Shown: one piece after another, positions 6,091-6,853 of the stretch
Layout: each line of letters opens with the position of its first letter
Position numbering within the stretch: position 1 is the first letter of the stretch
NCBI GenBank assembly: GCA_019454625.1
Contig: JACFNY010000110.1
Coordinates: 1 to 6,853 of the forward strand
Reading direction: 5' to 3'
DNA from: Sphingomonadaceae bacterium
GTDB lineage: Bacteria > Pseudomonadota > Alphaproteobacteria > Sphingomonadales > Sphingomonadaceae
DNA length: 6,853 bases
Program-made: the position numbers and the translations under genes
The notes under the pieces: model-generated
The model's database searches: none
Told to the model about the DNA's origin: nothing
What the model saw: the letters and a program-made list of their open reading frames with translations, nothing else

Positions 6091-6170
6091 CCGTCTGATG
6101 TCATGCCCGAGCGGAATGAGCGCCCGCTACCGGACTCCGCACGACGGGGCAGGAAAGGAAGGGATGGCGG

Positions 6171-6853
6171 TCAGCTTCCGTCCGCCGTCTCCTCGATCAG
6201 CCAGTCGCGGAACAGGGCCAGCGGCCGGTGCGCCTCGCGGTCTTCGGGCCAGCACAGATAATAGGCGTCGTTGCCCTGGTGCGGCAGCGGCAGCGCCGTG
6301 ACGATGCGGCCCTCGCGCAGCTCCGCCTCGAACAGGAAATCGGGCAGGAGCGCCACGCCGAGGCCGGCGGCGGCCGCCTCGTACAGGGCCGAGAACTGGT
6401 CGAACAGCATGCCGTGGACGGCGCGGTCGTCGACCGCGTAGCGACGCATCCAGTGCTCCCAGGCGTCGGGCCGGGTGGTCAGGTGCAGAAGCGGCGCGCG
6501 GCGGATGTCCGCCGCCTCGCGGAAGTCGAAGCGCGCGGCGAGCTCCGGAGCGCACACCGGCACCACGGTCTCGCGCCGCAGCAGCGCCATCTCCGCCCCG
6601 CTCCAGTCCTCGGCGCCGAAATAGACCGCCGCGTCGATGACGTCCTGCTTGAAATCGAATTGGGTTAGCCGGCTCAATATATTGAGCCGCACCTCTGGAT
6701 GCCGCGTCAGGAAGCGCGGCAGGCGCGGCGTCAGCCAGCGCGCGCCGAAGGTCGGCGGCGCGGCCAGCGTCAGCGTTCCGCCCGCCGGATCGGCCAGCAG
6801 GTTCAGCGAGGCGTTGGAGATCTTGCCGAGCGCGTCGCGGATCTCGCGCGCAT
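6171..6853 (-). CDS. LysR-type transcriptional regulator, GcvA-like, C-terminal 226 residues (5' end beyond window)
   Basis: The reading frame enters from the right edge and stops at 6171-6173 (TGA). About 226 codons are visible, against the usual 300, so only the N-terminal winged-helix DNA-binding domain (about 70 residues) is missing from view. The visible part starts in the linker helix (IRDALGKISNASLNLL) and continues into the periplasmic-binding-protein-like effector domain: TLTLAAPPTFGARWLTPRLPRFLTRHPEV in pieces, then YFGAEDWSGAE, ETVVPVCAPEL and AAAAGLGVALLPDFL. These phrases are typical of GcvA/AmpR-like LysR proteins. A GTG further in, at 6692, is not a real start, since the frame stays open with LysR-like sequence up to the edge. 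It lies upstream of the uptake operon in the same direction and is a plausible regulator of it; the effector is unknown. Confidence 0.88.
   Translation of the reverse strand, partial: AREIRDALGKISNASLNLLADPAGGTLTLAAPPTFGARWLTPRLPRFLTRHPEVRLNILSRLTQFDFKQDVIDAAVYFGAEDWSGAEMALLRRETVVPVCAPELAARFDFREAADIRRAPLLHLTTRPDAWEHWMRRYAVDDRAVHGMLFDQFSALYEAAAAGLGVALLPDFLFEAELREGRIVTALPLPHQGNDAYYLCWPEDREAHRPLALFRDWLIEETADGS
6670..6689. repeat. Perfect 20-bp palindrome inside the LysR-type gene
   Basis: CGGCTCAATATATTGAGCCG is a perfect palindrome with no spacer and 10 bp per arm. It lies inside the coding sequence at the start of the effector domain (residues RLNILSR). The codons AAT, ATA and TTG at its centre, followed shortly by CTA, are unusual for this GC-rich gene. 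It looks like a DNA-binding site rather than an RNA hairpin, because an RNA stem would lose several central pairs to the loop. Function unknown. Confidence 0.55.

Noticed and set aside
6122..6150. Possible terminator after the LysR gene (GCCC at 6122-6125 with GGGC at 6147-6150)
   Set aside because: Only a 4-bp stem with a large loop and no T-tract.
5092..6261. 389-codon + strand frame opposite the binding-protein gene
   Set aside because: It is antisense to a clear family-3 binding protein and runs across an obvious promoter region; no family resemblance.
6171..6692. Short 173-codon LysR-like gene starting at GTG 6692
   Set aside because: The frame remains open with LysR linker and effector-domain sequence up to the window edge, so this is an internal GTG in a longer gene.

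Overview
The window is very GC-rich with tightly packed genes. Its gene families point to an alphaproteobacterium, most likely Hyphomicrobiales (Rhizobium/Mesorhizobium/Aminobacter-like). That assignment is inferred from composition and protein style, not from a marker gene.

Left part (1-2089, + strand): the window opens inside the 3' end of a cobalamin (B12) riboswitch, recognised by its B12 box at 14-30. A structured leader of about 180 nt follows, then a complete TonB-dependent outer-membrane receptor of the BtuB type (209-2089). This is a B12-repressed vitamin B12 uptake gene.

Central part (2153-5943, all on the - strand, converging on the receptor gene): a five-gene operon for polar amino acid uptake. 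Transcription runs from high to low coordinates: periplasmic family-3 solute-binding protein (5128-5943), ATPase (4247-5032), permease (3570-4238), permease (2894-3559), then an aspartate/glutamate/hydantoin-racemase-superfamily enzyme (2153-2881). The last four genes are separated by only 8-12 nt. The binding protein is set apart by 95 nt holding two strong, mutually exclusive inverted repeats. The simplest reading is a transporter that imports an amino acid or related compound, with a racemase/epimerase acting on it in the cytoplasm. The substrate cannot be read from the sequence.

Right part (6171-6853, - strand): the C-terminal three quarters of a LysR-type regulator with a GcvA-like effector domain. 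Its DNA-binding domain lies beyond the right edge. It sits upstream of the operon in the same direction. The 227-nt gap between them holds a 21-bp dyad and several GGAAT half-sites that could be its operator. A perfect 20-bp palindrome built from rare AT-rich codons lies inside the regulator's coding sequence and is the most unexplained signal here.

No mobile elements, CRISPR arrays, tRNA or rRNA genes were seen. Most of the window is ordinary metabolic and transport content. I found no convincing new multi-gene system, but several regulatory-looking structures deserve checking.
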